Source of the DNA: UBA1181 sp045600225
GTDB lineage: Bacteria; Bacteroidota; Bacteroidia; Bacteroidales; Paludibacteraceae
Assembly: GCA_045600225.1 (NCBI GenBank)
Contig: JAZRXL010000072.1
Coordinates: 1 to 64,000, forward strand
DNA length: 64,000 bases
Direction of reading: 5' to 3'
Of this stretch, positions 41,998-51,800 are shown one piece after another. The notes under the pieces are model-generated. The model did no database searches, was not told where the DNA came from, and worked only from the letters and a program-made list of their open reading frames with translations. The position numbers were made by a program, and so were the translations under genes. How positions within the stretch are numbered: position 1 is the stretch's first letter; every line of letters begins with the position of its first letter.

Positions 41998-42801
41998 ATG
42001 AAAAAATGGATTTATTTGGCAATCCTGCTCCTCCCTGCAGGTTTTGTCTCTTGTGGAGATGATGATGAGCCACAAAACATTGAAGATGTTCAACCTGCGC
42101 CTAAGCGTTTGGTTACCATATCGTCTGAAGGAGCCTTGCCTGGTATCTTTTCGGTTTCAGAAGACAAACAGGTGAAGTTTTCAAGAGGTAACTTGTTAAA
42201 ATATGAATCTGAGTTGAAATTTGCTTTTTTCCAAACTGATCATATAGGAGTTCAGGCTGCAGATTCTTCTTATAGAGGCTCTTTGGAGTTCTTCCCTTGG
42301 GGTGGTGGGTTTGAGACAGGCCTTAATATATGCGACTGGGGAAGATACAATAAGATTTCGAATGGAGGTAATAGAGAGGGTATCTGGAGAACTCTAGGCA
42401 GGGATGAGTGGGAATACTTACTTTCCAAGCGTCCTAATGCAGAGAACTTAAAAACGGTTGCTATTGTAAATGGCGTAAAGGGAATGATTCTGCTACCAGA
42501 CAGTTATACGAACAAAACGATTATACCTTATTCTCAGACGAAGGGATGGAGTGACAACAGTTATAACTTGGAACAGTGGTATGAAATAGAGAAAGACGGT
42601 GCTGTGTTCTTGCCAGCATCTGGTTCTAAGGCTCCAAGTGGAATGATTTCTGGTGTTAATTCATTCGGGTATTATTGGACTTGTACGGGTAGATCTGACG
42701 GTAATGCGTATAGTCTCTCTTTTTCCGATGAGACTATTTATGTAAGTACCACTCAAAATACATATGGACTATCCATTCGATTGGTTCAGAATGTTAAATG
42801 A
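41998..42801 (+). CDS. Lipoprotein with FISUMP-like domain
   Basis: ATG 41998 is chosen because the signal peptide MKKWIYLAILLLPAGFVSC begins there; lipobox cysteine about 19. 267 residues. The C-terminal half has the pattern WRTLGRDEWEYLLSKRPNA, ILLPDSY, VFLPASGSK, YYWTCTGRSDGNAYSLSF and SIRLVQ, as in FISUMP/formylglycine-like surface domains that are abundant in gut Bacteroidales. It starts 17 nt after PorP/SprF and ends at a terminator, so it is probably the fourth gene of the type IX cassette. Function unknown. Confidence 0.8.
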   Translation: MKKWIYLAILLLPAGFVSCGDDDEPQNIEDVQPAPKRLVTISSEGALPGIFSVSEDKQVKFSRGNLLKYESELKFAFFQTDHIGVQAADSSYRGSLEFFPWGGGFETGLNICDWGRYNKISNGGNREGIWRTLGRDEWEYLLSKRPNAENLKTVAIVNGVKGMILLPDSYTNKTIIPYSQTKGWSDNSYNLEQWYEIEKDGAVFLPASGSKAPSGMISGVNSFGYYWTCTGRSDGNAYSLSFSDETIYVSTTQNTYGLSIRLVQNVK

Positions 42802-42875
42802 CATAAGTTTGGTAATCTGTCCAGCCTATTCATAAAAACACACGTATCAGTAAATAAATTAGAAAATTGCAATAA

Positions 42876-42907
42876 CATAAAGCGAACCATAAATGATTCG
42901 CTTTATG
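42876..42907 (+). terminator. Terminator between convergent genes
   Basis: A perfect 11-bp stem CATAAAGCGAA / TTCGCTTTATG with a 10-nt loop. It may serve both the type IX cassette (+) and nudC (-). Confidence 0.75.
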
Positions 42908-42947
42908 TTTGTGGTCAGTTGTGCCAACTGATGTGGTTCTTCATAAC

Positions 42948-43727
42948 CTAAATTTCATTGTGTATCAGCCTGTATGCTATGGAGCCTGGTTCTGGTGTCG
43001 CGGGACATGTTTCGCGATCGAACCATTGTGCATCAGAGATTTCATCTTCTTGTAGTTTGGTTTCACCACTATCGTATTCAGCTGTGAACGCAAGCATTAG
43101 TTGATCCGGGAATGGCCAGCTTTGGCTTCCTTTGTAGGTAATGTTTTTTACTTTTATGCCTACCTCTTCCTCTATTTCTCTCCTGACTGCGTGTTCTGCA
43201 GTTTCTCCTACCTCTATGAAACCAGCTATGCAAGTGTAAACATTCTGATTCCTTTGAACATGTCTTGCTAAAAGAATTTTTTCTCCCTTATTAACCAATA
43301 TGATGACACAAGGTTCAATCCTTGGGAAGTAACTCTTTTTGCAGTTAGGACATTCGAGTGCGGTGAATGTAGTGTGTTTGGTTAATGGAGAACCACATTT
43401 GCTGCAAAACTTATTGTCCCTCCTCCATGAGAGTAGGGCACGAGCCCTTGCTGCGTGGTATGTCTTTTCTTCGTTGCTAATCGAGAAGAAGTAGCGTATA
43501 GTTTGTGTCTTATATTGTTCCGGAAGAATCTCTTTTGAATCTAATGCTAATGTGCAAATACCAGTCTCTTCCTCGACAAAGAAGTCTGTGTCGGGTTGTA
43601 GAGACAGAAGGAACAACATATCTTGGAATGATAGGGCATCACCATTCGATTTCACCACCATTTCTTTCGCAATGAATGCGAAACAGTCACCTTTAAACTC
43701 CGTTAATTGATCTGCTTGAATAATCAT
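42948..43727 (-). CDS. nudC: NADH pyrophosphatase / NAD-capped RNA hydrolase NudC
   Basis: 259 residues. N-terminal domain, then a four-Cys zinc ribbon (FCSKCGSPL and LECPNCKKSYFPR, about 115-145), the Nudix box GFIEVGETAEHAVRREIEEE (about 171-190) and the family-specific SQSWPFPDQLML. It hydrolyses NADH and deNADs RNA 5' ends. All Nudix glutamates are present. Convergent with the type IX cassette. Confidence 0.94.
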   Translation of the reverse strand: MIIQADQLTEFKGDCFAFIAKEMVVKSNGDALSFQDMLFLLSLQPDTDFFVEEETGICTLALDSKEILPEQYKTQTIRYFFSISNEEKTYHAARARALLSWRRDNKFCSKCGSPLTKHTTFTALECPNCKKSYFPRIEPCVIILVNKGEKILLARHVQRNQNVYTCIAGFIEVGETAEHAVRREIEEEVGIKVKNITYKGSQSWPFPDQLMLAFTAEYDSGETKLQEDEISDAQWFDRETCPATPEPGSIAYRLIHNEI

Positions 43728-43744
43728 ATTCTCCTATTTAAGAA

Positions 43745-43778
43745 CAAAAGAACGGAGATGGATTCAAATCCATCTCCG
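43745..43778 (-). terminator. Terminator after the nucleoside kinase gene
   Basis: A perfect 12-bp inverted repeat CGGAGATGGATT / AATCCATCTCCG; on the minus strand it is followed by TTCTTTTGTTC. Confidence 0.7.
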
Positions 43779-43799
43779 CAATCTTTGTGGTATGTTTTG

Positions 43800-45479
43800 T
43801 TAGTATTTAAATGTACTTCCACCTAAGAACTCTCTTAGCAATGAAGTAAGAGGCAACTCAACTTCTGGAATCATTTCGAAATATTTCAAGAAGTTAAGAA
43901 GTCTGTGCACCTCGTGGTATTCTGGTGAATTTTCTGGTACTACAGAAAGTATCGGTTCTGCAAATTTCTTCAATACGCAAATCTCGAACAAAAGAGCAGA
44001 GTTAAACACCATATCTGCATTCTCTTGGTAAGGGAAGATCCATTTCTCTTCTCCTTCCATCACTTTACCCCATCTGCTGATGGTCTCAACTGCTGAATAA
44101 CCACGGTAGTTGTAGTCGCGGATGATTCTTCTCAACAGACGATTGTCTCTTGTTGGAATCCAGTTGCTATTGTCGAAAGAGATGGTGGTTAATGCAGAGA
44201 TGTAGATACGGAATAGGTTTTCTGCAGGAACCTTTGAGGTAAGCATTGGATTCAGTGCGTGAATACCTTCTATGATTAGGATTGTCTTTTCTCCCAATTT
44301 AAGTTTCTTTCCGTGATATTCTCTATCTCCCTTCTCAAAATTGTAGTAAGGAAGGTCGATCTCGCCCCCAGACAATAGGGTGTTCATATCTTTATTGAAA
44401 AGTTCGAGGTCGACTGAGTAGATAGACTCAAAATCGAAATCTCCGTTTTCGTCTCTTGGCGTTTGTGTGCGAGGCAAGAAGTAGTCGTCCATAGAAAGTG
44501 CCATAGGGATATATCCGTTCACTGCCATCTGAACGCTTAGGCGCTTGCTAAATGTGGTCTTACCTGATGAAGAAGGACCTGCGATAAGTGCCATTTTGAT
44601 GTTCTTCCTACGAACGATTTCATCGGCAATCTCAATGATTTTCTTTTCTTGTAGGGCCTCGGCTACCTTTATCATTCCAGATGCATACTCTTTGTTGCCG
44701 ACAACCTCGTTCATCTCGCCTACATTACCAGAGAACCCAAGGATCTCGTTCCACTTTGTATGTTCACTGAATGTTGCAAAAAGTTTGTCTTGAGGAATGA
44801 ACTTCTCCAATTCGACAGGCTTCTCCCTGTTTGGAATTTGCAGATAAATACCATCGTGATAGGTAAGAAGATCGAACAACTGGATGTATCCAGTAGAAGG
44901 TGCTAAAGGAGCAAGGAACCAATTGTATCTTCCCTCCAATTCATAAACCCTTGTATAAAGGAAACCTTTGGATTTTAGTAATCTGGCAGTGTCGGGAGAT
45001 CCTTGCTTGTTGAATAGTTCAATGGCTTCTTCTGTTGGAATATTGCTCATTGTGAATTGAATGTCTGCATCAATGATTTTGCGCATCTCCTTTTTGATGG
45101 CATCCACCATCTCTTGGGTGATGGTTTGGTTGTAGTTAAGGAGTTTGCAGTAGTATCCTTTTGCGATAGGATGCTCGATTCTAACCACTACATCAGGATA
45201 TAGTTTTTTCACTGCATTGCAGAATATGAATGAAAGGGAACGCACGTAGGCTCTCATTCCTGATGGTACGTCGTTGCAAAGGAACTCAATTCTTTTAGGT
45301 TTGTAAACCTTGAATTTCAAATCCTTGGTTACATTATTGACCTTGGCAACAATTGCCTTATATTTTAATTCTAATTTGAGGTCCTCTAAGATCTCCAATA
45401 GGTTGGTACCCATTGGATATTGTTTCTTTTGCTGATTATTGACGCAAAATATCTCAACTAAATTTTCGTTTGTGTTCAT
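43800..45479 (-). CDS. Nucleoside (uridine-like) kinase with TGS/ThrRS-like N-terminus
   Basis: 559 residues. Residues about 1-65 look like a TGS domain and 66-220 like the threonyl-tRNA synthetase second additional domain (RIEHPIAKGYYCKLL). The C-terminal half is a phosphoribulokinase/uridine kinase domain with the P-loop AGPSSSGKTTFSKRL (about 299-313), MDDYFLPR and IIEGIHALNPML. It would phosphorylate a nucleoside, probably uridine. The fusion is characteristic of Bacteroidota and Firmicutes; the N-terminal half may sense tRNA or a nucleotide. Flanked by terminators, hence monocistronic. Confidence 0.92.
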   Translation of the reverse strand: MNTNENLVEIFCVNNQQKKQYPMGTNLLEILEDLKLELKYKAIVAKVNNVTKDLKFKVYKPKRIEFLCNDVPSGMRAYVRSLSFIFCNAVKKLYPDVVVRIEHPIAKGYYCKLLNYNQTITQEMVDAIKKEMRKIIDADIQFTMSNIPTEEAIELFNKQGSPDTARLLKSKGFLYTRVYELEGRYNWFLAPLAPSTGYIQLFDLLTYHDGIYLQIPNREKPVELEKFIPQDKLFATFSEHTKWNEILGFSGNVGEMNEVVGNKEYASGMIKVAEALQEKKIIEIADEIVRRKNIKMALIAGPSSSGKTTFSKRLSVQMAVNGYIPMALSMDDYFLPRTQTPRDENGDFDFESIYSVDLELFNKDMNTLLSGGEIDLPYYNFEKGDREYHGKKLKLGEKTILIIEGIHALNPMLTSKVPAENLFRIYISALTTISFDNSNWIPTRDNRLLRRIIRDYNYRGYSAVETISRWGKVMEGEEKWIFPYQENADMVFNSALLFEICVLKKFAEPILSVVPENSPEYHEVHRLLNFLKYFEMIPEVELPLTSLLREFLGGSTFKY

Positions 45480-45500
45480 ATAGTTATAAAATTTAAGGTT

Positions 45501-45521
45501 AGGGTGTTATTACAACACCCT
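45501..45521 (-). terminator. Terminator-like hairpin after the coiled-coil lipoprotein gene
   Basis: AGGGTGTT / AACACCCT with a 5-nt loop. The minus-strand T run is weak. Confidence 0.5.
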
Positions 45522-45543
45522 GATGATAATAAATATTGGAAGG

Positions 45544-46038
45544 TTAGTCTGCAACGATAAGACCATGCTCTTTTACGAATTTTGTAAAATTGCGAAGAAG
45601 ATCGTTTTTAGCATCTTGCGATTTCTTGCTCACATCATCAATCATAAATGCGATGGTGTCGCCATCTGCATAGGTCTTATTCTCTTTTTTCATGATTCTT
45701 ATTGCTGTGGCAAATTCGTTTTCGTAAATCTCTTTGTAGGCTTGTGCATAACTTAAAGCAGCCGATTGTAGGTAACCCTCTTCTTGGAAATCACCCATGC
45801 TTTGGATCTCTTCAATGGTTTTGTCGATCTCCTTTAGATTATCATCATAAACCTCTTGTACCTTTGCATAATCTTTATTAGCAATCTCTTTGGCTAATGT
45901 GCCTACGTTACTCTCAAGGTTACTGCATTTTGCCATCATTTTTTCGCAGTAATCTGCGGGTGTTGTGCAGGATGAAAAAAATGCCATGGAAGAGACAAGT
46001 ATACCTGCTATGTAAGAAGTAAGTTTCATCTTTCTCAT
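45544..46038 (-). CDS. Helical lipoprotein of unknown function
   Basis: 164 residues. The signal peptide ends MAFFSSC (cysteine about 24). The rest is predicted helical and Glu/Lys-rich (NVGTLAKEIANKDYAKVQEV, DKTIEEIQSMGDF) and without a catalytic motif; a helical bundle of the DUF4142-like kind is one possibility. I do not recognise a family with confidence. A minus-strand TATCTTTA -7-like element is at 46079-46072. Separated by terminators on both sides. Confidence 0.65.
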   Translation of the reverse strand: MRKMKLTSYIAGILVSSMAFFSSCTTPADYCEKMMAKCSNLESNVGTLAKEIANKDYAKVQEVYDDNLKEIDKTIEEIQSMGDFQEEGYLQSAALSYAQAYKEIYENEFATAIRIMKKENKTYADGDTIAFMIDDVSKKSQDAKNDLLRNFTKFVKEHGLIVAD

Positions 46039-46087
46039 TGTGTTTAAATTTAGTGATTAGTATTGTTTCGATAAAGATATACAAAAA

Positions 46088-46126
46088 CTAAAAAAAAACG
46101 GCAACTTTGGTAAAAAAAGTTGCCGT
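46088..46126 (-). terminator. Strong terminator of the map-zinc ribbon unit
   Basis: Minus strand: ACGGCAACTTT, 7-nt loop, AAAGTTGCCGT, then a run of T. An 11-bp perfect stem 6 nt after the zinc ribbon stop. Confidence 0.92.
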
Positions 46127-46131
46127 GACGA

Positions 46132-46374
46132 TTATCGTATTGCATAAATTAGCATTGCTACTATAAATAGGGCTAAAACTCCTATGAATATTCTGATTCC
46201 AACGGGAATTTTAATTCGTGCACTATTGTAGTTGGCTGCCTTTCTCTTTTCGGGTGAGCCTATTGCTTCGGTCTCTTGTCGTCCCATATCCCCAGAGTCT
46301 CCAATTTTTCTTCCACAACTCAAACAATACTTGGAGCCTTGAGGTATCTCGTTGCCACAATTGTAACACTTCAT
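46132..46374 (-). CDS. Zinc-ribbon membrane protein
   Basis: 80 residues. An N-terminal zinc ribbon of two CxxC pairs (YNCGNEIPQGSKYCLSCGRK: Cys 3, 6, 17 and 20) is followed by a hydrophilic linker and one C-terminal membrane helix (VGIRIFIGVLALFIVAMLIY). A tail-anchored cytosolic zinc ribbon of unknown role. It begins 12 nt after map and shares its terminator. Confidence 0.8.
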   Translation of the reverse strand: MKCYNCGNEIPQGSKYCLSCGRKIGDSGDMGRQETEAIGSPEKRKAANYNSARIKIPVGIRIFIGVLALFIVAMLIYAIR

Positions 46375-46386
46375 AGTGGAATGTTT

Positions 46387-47241
46387 TTAGTGTGTCAATA
46401 TTTCCAAACCAGTCTCTGTCATTACAAAGGTATGCTCCCATTGTGCAGAAGGAAGTCCGTCGCGTGTAGTTACGGTCCATCCATCTTTTTGGTTGAAAAC
46501 CACTTGGCTTTTACCCATGTTGATCATAGGCTCGATGGTGAATACCATTCCAGGAGCAAGGATCATACCTGTATGAGGTCTGCCGTAGTGGCAAACATCC
46601 GGATCCTCGTGGAAGGCAAGTCCCACACCATGTCCTGTTAGTTCCCTAACTACTGAGTATCCGTTCTTACGAGCGTGTTGCTCGATGGCAAACCCCACGT
46701 CACCCAAGAAACCGTAAGGCTTAGCTGCTTTCATGCCAATCATAAGACACTCTTTGGTTACGTCAACAAGGCGTTGCTTGTCTGGTGATATTTTTCCTAA
46801 ACAGAACATTCTGGATGCATCCGAATAATATCCTTTATAGATGGTCGATACATCCACATTTATGATGTCTCCCTCTTTTAGGATGGTGTGAGGATTGGGT
46901 ATTCCGTGGCATACTACTTCATTGATAGAGGTACATACGCTTTTGGGGAACTTCTCGTAGTTGAGTGGAGCGGGGATAGCACCATGAGACACGGTGTAGT
47001 CGTAGACAAGTTTGTCTATCTCTTCGGTACTCATGCCGATTTTTATCTCTTTCTCGATTAGGTCTAATACGCCGGTGTTGATGACTCCGCTTTCTCGTAT
47101 TCCTTCGATCTGTTCAGGTGTTTTGATGAGCTTTCTGCTTGGAACGAGATAACCTCTTCTCTCGCATTCCATCATCTTAAGTTCCAATTCCGTTGGTTCG
47201 ACACCTTGTTTAACGAACCATTTTCTGCGTCCATTTCCCAT
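46387..47241 (-). CDS. map: Methionine aminopeptidase, type I
   Basis: 284 residues. Pita-bread fold with HGIPNPHTILKEGDIINVDV and DASRMF (the two Asp ligands), GHGVGLAFHEDP (His), FTIEPM and a late Glu in QWEHTFVM. Removes initiator Met. About 35 extra N-terminal residues (RRKWFVKQGVEPTE...) precede the catalytic domain, longer than E. coli Map, but without the Cys-rich SH3-linker motif of other long forms. It heads a two-gene unit with the zinc-ribbon protein. Confidence 0.95.
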   Translation of the reverse strand: MGNGRRKWFVKQGVEPTELELKMMECERRGYLVPSRKLIKTPEQIEGIRESGVINTGVLDLIEKEIKIGMSTEEIDKLVYDYTVSHGAIPAPLNYEKFPKSVCTSINEVVCHGIPNPHTILKEGDIINVDVSTIYKGYYSDASRMFCLGKISPDKQRLVDVTKECLMIGMKAAKPYGFLGDVGFAIEQHARKNGYSVVRELTGHGVGLAFHEDPDVCHYGRPHTGMILAPGMVFTIEPMINMGKSQVVFNQKDGWTVTTRDGLPSAQWEHTFVMTETGLEILTH

Positions 47242-47288
47242 TTCTTTTTCAATAGAAGTCCTTTTCTTCTTTGCTTAGTTCCTCTGCT

Positions 47289-48752
47289 TCAGTCTTTCCA
47301 GAAGTATGGTGTGAACATTAATAGTATAGTATATATCTCCAAACGACCGATGAGCATAAGGATGGATAGGATCCATTTGCTGGAATCGGGTAGCGTGGCA
47401 AAATTAAGACTTGGTCCTGATTCTCCTAATCCAGGTCCTGAGTTGCTTATGGCACTAACGCAAGAACCAAATGCCGTATCAAAAGAGAGTCCTGTCACAG
47501 ATAACAAGAATGTTCCTATCACAAGTACGATTAGGAATAGGAAGATGATGGCAAGTGTTCTGGTTACCAATTCATAATCGATAACTCGTTTGGATATCTT
47601 TACCGGTAGAATGGCGTTTGGAAATTTGTGGAGCATAAACTCATTTTGCGTGTTTTTAAGACATATAATGAAACGAATTAGTTTTAGACCTCCACTGGAA
47701 GATCCGGCACAGGCTCCACTGACCATCATAACCATTGTTGGTATCCAGAAAGAGGATCCCCAACCGTCGTAGTCGCAATATGTTCCTTGAAATCCACAAG
47801 AGGTGAATAGGGAGGTTACGTGAAATAGGGATGCTCGGAATTGAGTTTCCAATGTATCGGGCATTTGTTCTCCATAACTATGGTGTGGATTGATTTGAAA
47901 CAACACGAAGAACAGAATGACCAAAAATAGAGTAATGGCTAGATACCAATGTAGTTCCTCGTTTGTTTTGAATGGTCTCCAATTGCCTGTGGTGGCAAGG
48001 TAGTATAGGGCAAAGTTGACACCCGCCAGCAGCATAAAGATGGAACAAACATACTCTATGTAGGCTGAATTAAAGTAGGCAATGTTTGCTTGGTGGGTAC
48101 TGAATCCTCCTGTTCCGAGTGTTGCCATTGCGTGGCAAACGGAGTCGAATAGGTTCATCGGTCCTATTAGGTAGAAGAGGGCGCAAATAAGCGTCAATGC
48201 TGCATAGATAAGCAAAATGCCTCGTGCTGTTTCTCTGGTTTTTGGCCTCACCTTGCTCATCGAAACGCTCGTCGCTTCGGTAGAGAATAACTGCTTGTTG
48301 TTTCGGCTGAATGAGGGAAGAAGGGCAATGGAAAAGACCATGATACCTAAACCGCCTAACCATTGTTGTATGGAGCGCCATAGAAGTATTCCATGTGGTT
48401 GCTCTTCTATGTCGTTTAGGATGGATGCACCTGTTGTGGTGAATCCAGACATTGTCTCAAAAAATGCATCGGTGATTGTATCTACTGTTCCGTACAGTAG
48501 GAATGGCATCATTCCAAATAGAGAGAAGACAACCCATGTGCCTGATATGATGATGAGACAGTCTTTCCTGTTTAGGTTACCTCCTTTGTCTCGGTTTGGA
48601 AAAAACAAGGCTCCTCCAGTGATTCCACTGGCAATCATTGTAAAGACAAACGGTAAAAAATCTTTCTCGCCATAACATAGTGCGATAATGGCTGAAAGTA
48701 ACAAAAAACAAGTCTCCATCAAAAGGAGAACTCCAAATACTTTTTTCTTCAT
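47289..48752 (-). CDS. trkH: Trk/Ktr-type potassium transporter subunit
   Basis: 487 residues, about ten membrane helices in four pore repeats, each with a selectivity loop: TTTGASIL (first), TLGTGGFST (second), TSCGFQGTY (third) and SNSGPGLGE (fourth); each shows the conserved filter glycine. It forms the K+ pore and normally needs a TrkA/KtrA gating ring; trkA is not adjacent. Divergently oriented to the Dna2-like gene, with back-to-back promoters in 48753-48869. Confidence 0.93.
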   Translation of the reverse strand: MKKKVFGVLLLMETCFLLLSAIIALCYGEKDFLPFVFTMIASGITGGALFFPNRDKGGNLNRKDCLIIISGTWVVFSLFGMMPFLLYGTVDTITDAFFETMSGFTTTGASILNDIEEQPHGILLWRSIQQWLGGLGIMVFSIALLPSFSRNNKQLFSTEATSVSMSKVRPKTRETARGILLIYAALTLICALFYLIGPMNLFDSVCHAMATLGTGGFSTHQANIAYFNSAYIEYVCSIFMLLAGVNFALYYLATTGNWRPFKTNEELHWYLAITLFLVILFFVLFQINPHHSYGEQMPDTLETQFRASLFHVTSLFTSCGFQGTYCDYDGWGSSFWIPTMVMMVSGACAGSSSGGLKLIRFIICLKNTQNEFMLHKFPNAILPVKISKRVIDYELVTRTLAIIFLFLIVLVIGTFLLSVTGLSFDTAFGSCVSAISNSGPGLGESGPSLNFATLPDSSKWILSILMLIGRLEIYTILLMFTPYFWKD

Positions 48753-48806
48753 CTACTTCACTTGCAGTGTGCAAGTCTTTAATTTTAATAACTCATATTT
48801 CCATCG

Positions 48807-48814
48807 CAAAGATA
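48807..48814 (-). promoter_or_regulatory. -7 element of trkH
   Basis: Minus-strand TATCTTTG matches TAnnTTTG, about 55 nt upstream of the trkH start. It is divergent from the helicase promoter at 48838. Confidence 0.55.
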
Positions 48815-48837
48815 ATATAATTAATCACACGATTTAC

Positions 48838-48845
48838 TAACTTTG
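48838..48845 (+). promoter_or_regulatory. -7 element of the Dna2-like gene
   Basis: TAACTTTG matches TAnnTTTG, 24 nt before ATG 48870. Confidence 0.6.
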
Positions 48846-48869
48846 CGTTAAACTAACGATATATATTTT

Positions 48870-51800
48870 ATGGCAAAATACTCGAATGTGCCCGCAGAAA
48901 CAATCTATGCTGATTTGATTTCCTTGTGTGAAAATGGGAAAAAGGTGTCCGCGCATACTTCCTATGCGACATTGCGGCATCTCTTCCTTATGGTTTTGGA
49001 TGATAAAACGAATGATGTAGGATTCGCCTTTTCTGGTCCTTTCGCAAAAATGGATTATTTGGCTAAAGAGTACCATTTGCAGAAAAATATCTATCGTGCA
49101 TTGAATCATTTTCGAGCAAAAATAAGAAACATAAAAAAACAAGGGGAAGAGGACCTGAAACGCATGTTTACATACGATGTTCGCCTCTTTGCCGAATTTG
49201 TGAGTTGCGTTTACCAAAAGGCAATACCTGATGCACTATTGAAGTTCCTTCCCAATGAGGTATGGGTGGAGTCGGAAAGGTCTGAACGCCCTATAACAGA
49301 TGTGTTGAGAGTGGTGGTGGATCATTGGGACGAGCAGTTTATTTATGCAGAGATAGCGGATGAATTGGGGGATGACATAAAGGTTTGTTACACACAGGAG
49401 ATGGAGGTGGGAGACTTCTCCTCTTTGGGTAGATTATTGGAAAAGGATGTGCAGCTGAATCTAATACGTCCTAAATTGAAGGAGGGTGTGTATTACCCTG
49501 AGTTGATTGTGTATGAGCCTGATTTCCTGGTGGATATATCTACAGTGGCGGATGCGTTCGAAGAGTATGGGTTGACTCCCTATTCATACCTTGTAAAGAA
49601 GTTAATGCCAAAAAAGAATACACAGGCGATACTGATAGGTAACTTTGCGGGGCAGTTTTTGGACGAGGCGGTTTATGATGCCTCTCCTGTTCCGTATAAC
49701 GAGAGCGCCAAACGCTTTTTTCAAACCTTCCCGTTAAACATTGCTACTTGTCCCGACTTCGATTCGAACACTTTCCATAAAGAAGCTATCCATCAACAAC
49801 AGAACCTACAATTGTATACGGGGAAACAGTTGGATGGATATCAGATATTCGATCCGGAGAGGGTCTTGTTGGAACCTTCCTTTTTTTGTGAGATGTTGGG
49901 TTTGCAGGGACGTATGGATTTGCTTACGGATGATAAAAAGATATTGATAGAACAAAAATCGGGTAAATGGGGTTTCCCTAATGGAGGTCACCAGGAGAAG
50001 CATTATGTACAGATGTTGTTCTATTTGGCTTGGTTGAGGTATAACCATAAAATATCGGCAGATGACATTAGTTGCTTGTTGCTCTACTCTAAATATCCTA
50101 CGGCGGGTAAGTATTTAAATCAGGAGAATGGATTGATAAAAGAGGGTCCTGCTCCCAAATTGCTTTTTGTGGCAATGCTTCTTCGTAATCAGATAGTCTT
50201 TCTGGAAAAGAAGTTGGAAAAGGGAGGTATCTCTATTTTAGACAAGCTTACCTCCGAACATTTGAATACAAATCGTGTTAATGGAAAGCTGTGGAGCGTT
50301 TACCAGAAACCGGAAATCGACAAGATATTGCATACGGTTCAACGGTCGAATGAGTTGGAACGAGCCTATTTCTATCGGTTTTACACATTCTTGGAGAAGG
50401 AGTATCATTTGGCCAAATCGGAGTTCTCTGCCGCATGGAACATGTCGATGGAAGAGAAGATACAAGAGGGACAGGCATATTCCAACCTTACGTTGTTAGA
50501 GACGTTGGTCGCTAACGACTCTGATATGGGTGTTGATATGGTTCGATTGAGTATCGAAGAGGGCGATCAAGACAATTTGCCAAATTTCCGAAAAGGGGAT
50601 ATTGTTGTCCTTTATCCGTATAAAACGACCGATACTCCCGATATGTGTAGGGATATTGTCTTTCGTGCTACTATTGTTGAGTTGCGCAAAGAGTCGATCT
50701 TGTTGAAACTTCGTTCTCCTCAGAGAAATAAAAATGTATTTAGAGTGCAGGATCATATTCGTTGGGCATTGGAGCACGACTTCTTAGACTCTTCGTTTGG
50801 GTCCTATTTTAAGGATATGTATGCTTTTCTAGCAATGGATAACCCATCTCGTAAAGCACTGATATTGGGAGAGAGAGCACCAGAAGTTGATACTTCTGTT
50901 CGGTTGTTGGGCGAATATGGAACGTTCAACGAGTTGGTTTTAAGAGCTAAGCAGGCACAAGACTATTTTATTGTTATAGGTCCTCCTGGAACTGGCAAAA
51001 CCTCTTTTGCACTGGTAAATATTCTGAAAGAGACCTTGTTGCAGGAAGGCTCTTCCATTTTGTTGGTTTCATACACGAACCGAGCTGTCGAGGAGATTTG
51101 TGCTAAACTGATAAAAGAGGGAATCGATTTTGTGAGGATAGGTCACGAACACTCTTGTACAGAGCACTTTGATAAGTCATATTTGCTTAAAAATAAAATT
51201 GCAGAGCTATCTAATGTAACGGAGATTAGGGAGTATCTTAGATCGGTCCGGGTCTATGTGGGAACTACAACTTCAATAGCCTCCACATCGTCTCTGTTCT
51301 CTATGAAGCAGTTCGATTTGGCCATTGTTGATGAGGCTTCTCAGATATTAGAACCTCATCTAGTAGGGTTGTTTGCAGCCAAGCAGGGTGAGGCCATTCG
51401 TAAATTTGTATTTATCGGAGATCACAAGCAGTTGCCAGCGGTGGTACAGCAACCCGAAAAGGATTCGCGAGTGATAGATGAGAGCTTGAACGAGATTGGG
51501 TTGGATAGCTGCAGATATTCATTCTTCGAACGCATATTGAAGAGATTTAGGAACTGTCCGGAGTATGTTTACCTGTTGAACAAACAGGGTAGAATGCATC
51601 CGCAGATATCTGAGTTTGTTAATATGCAGTACTATGATTCCATGCTGACGAGTGTTCCTATGCCACATCAGGAGGAGGACTCTTTCTATGGAGTTAAACC
51701 CAATGGAGGAGGACGATTGGCAGAACTGTTGTATTCTCATAGAATGTTGTGTTTCCATGTTCCGGCAGAGGTCGATGACACATCGGATGCGGTTAATATC

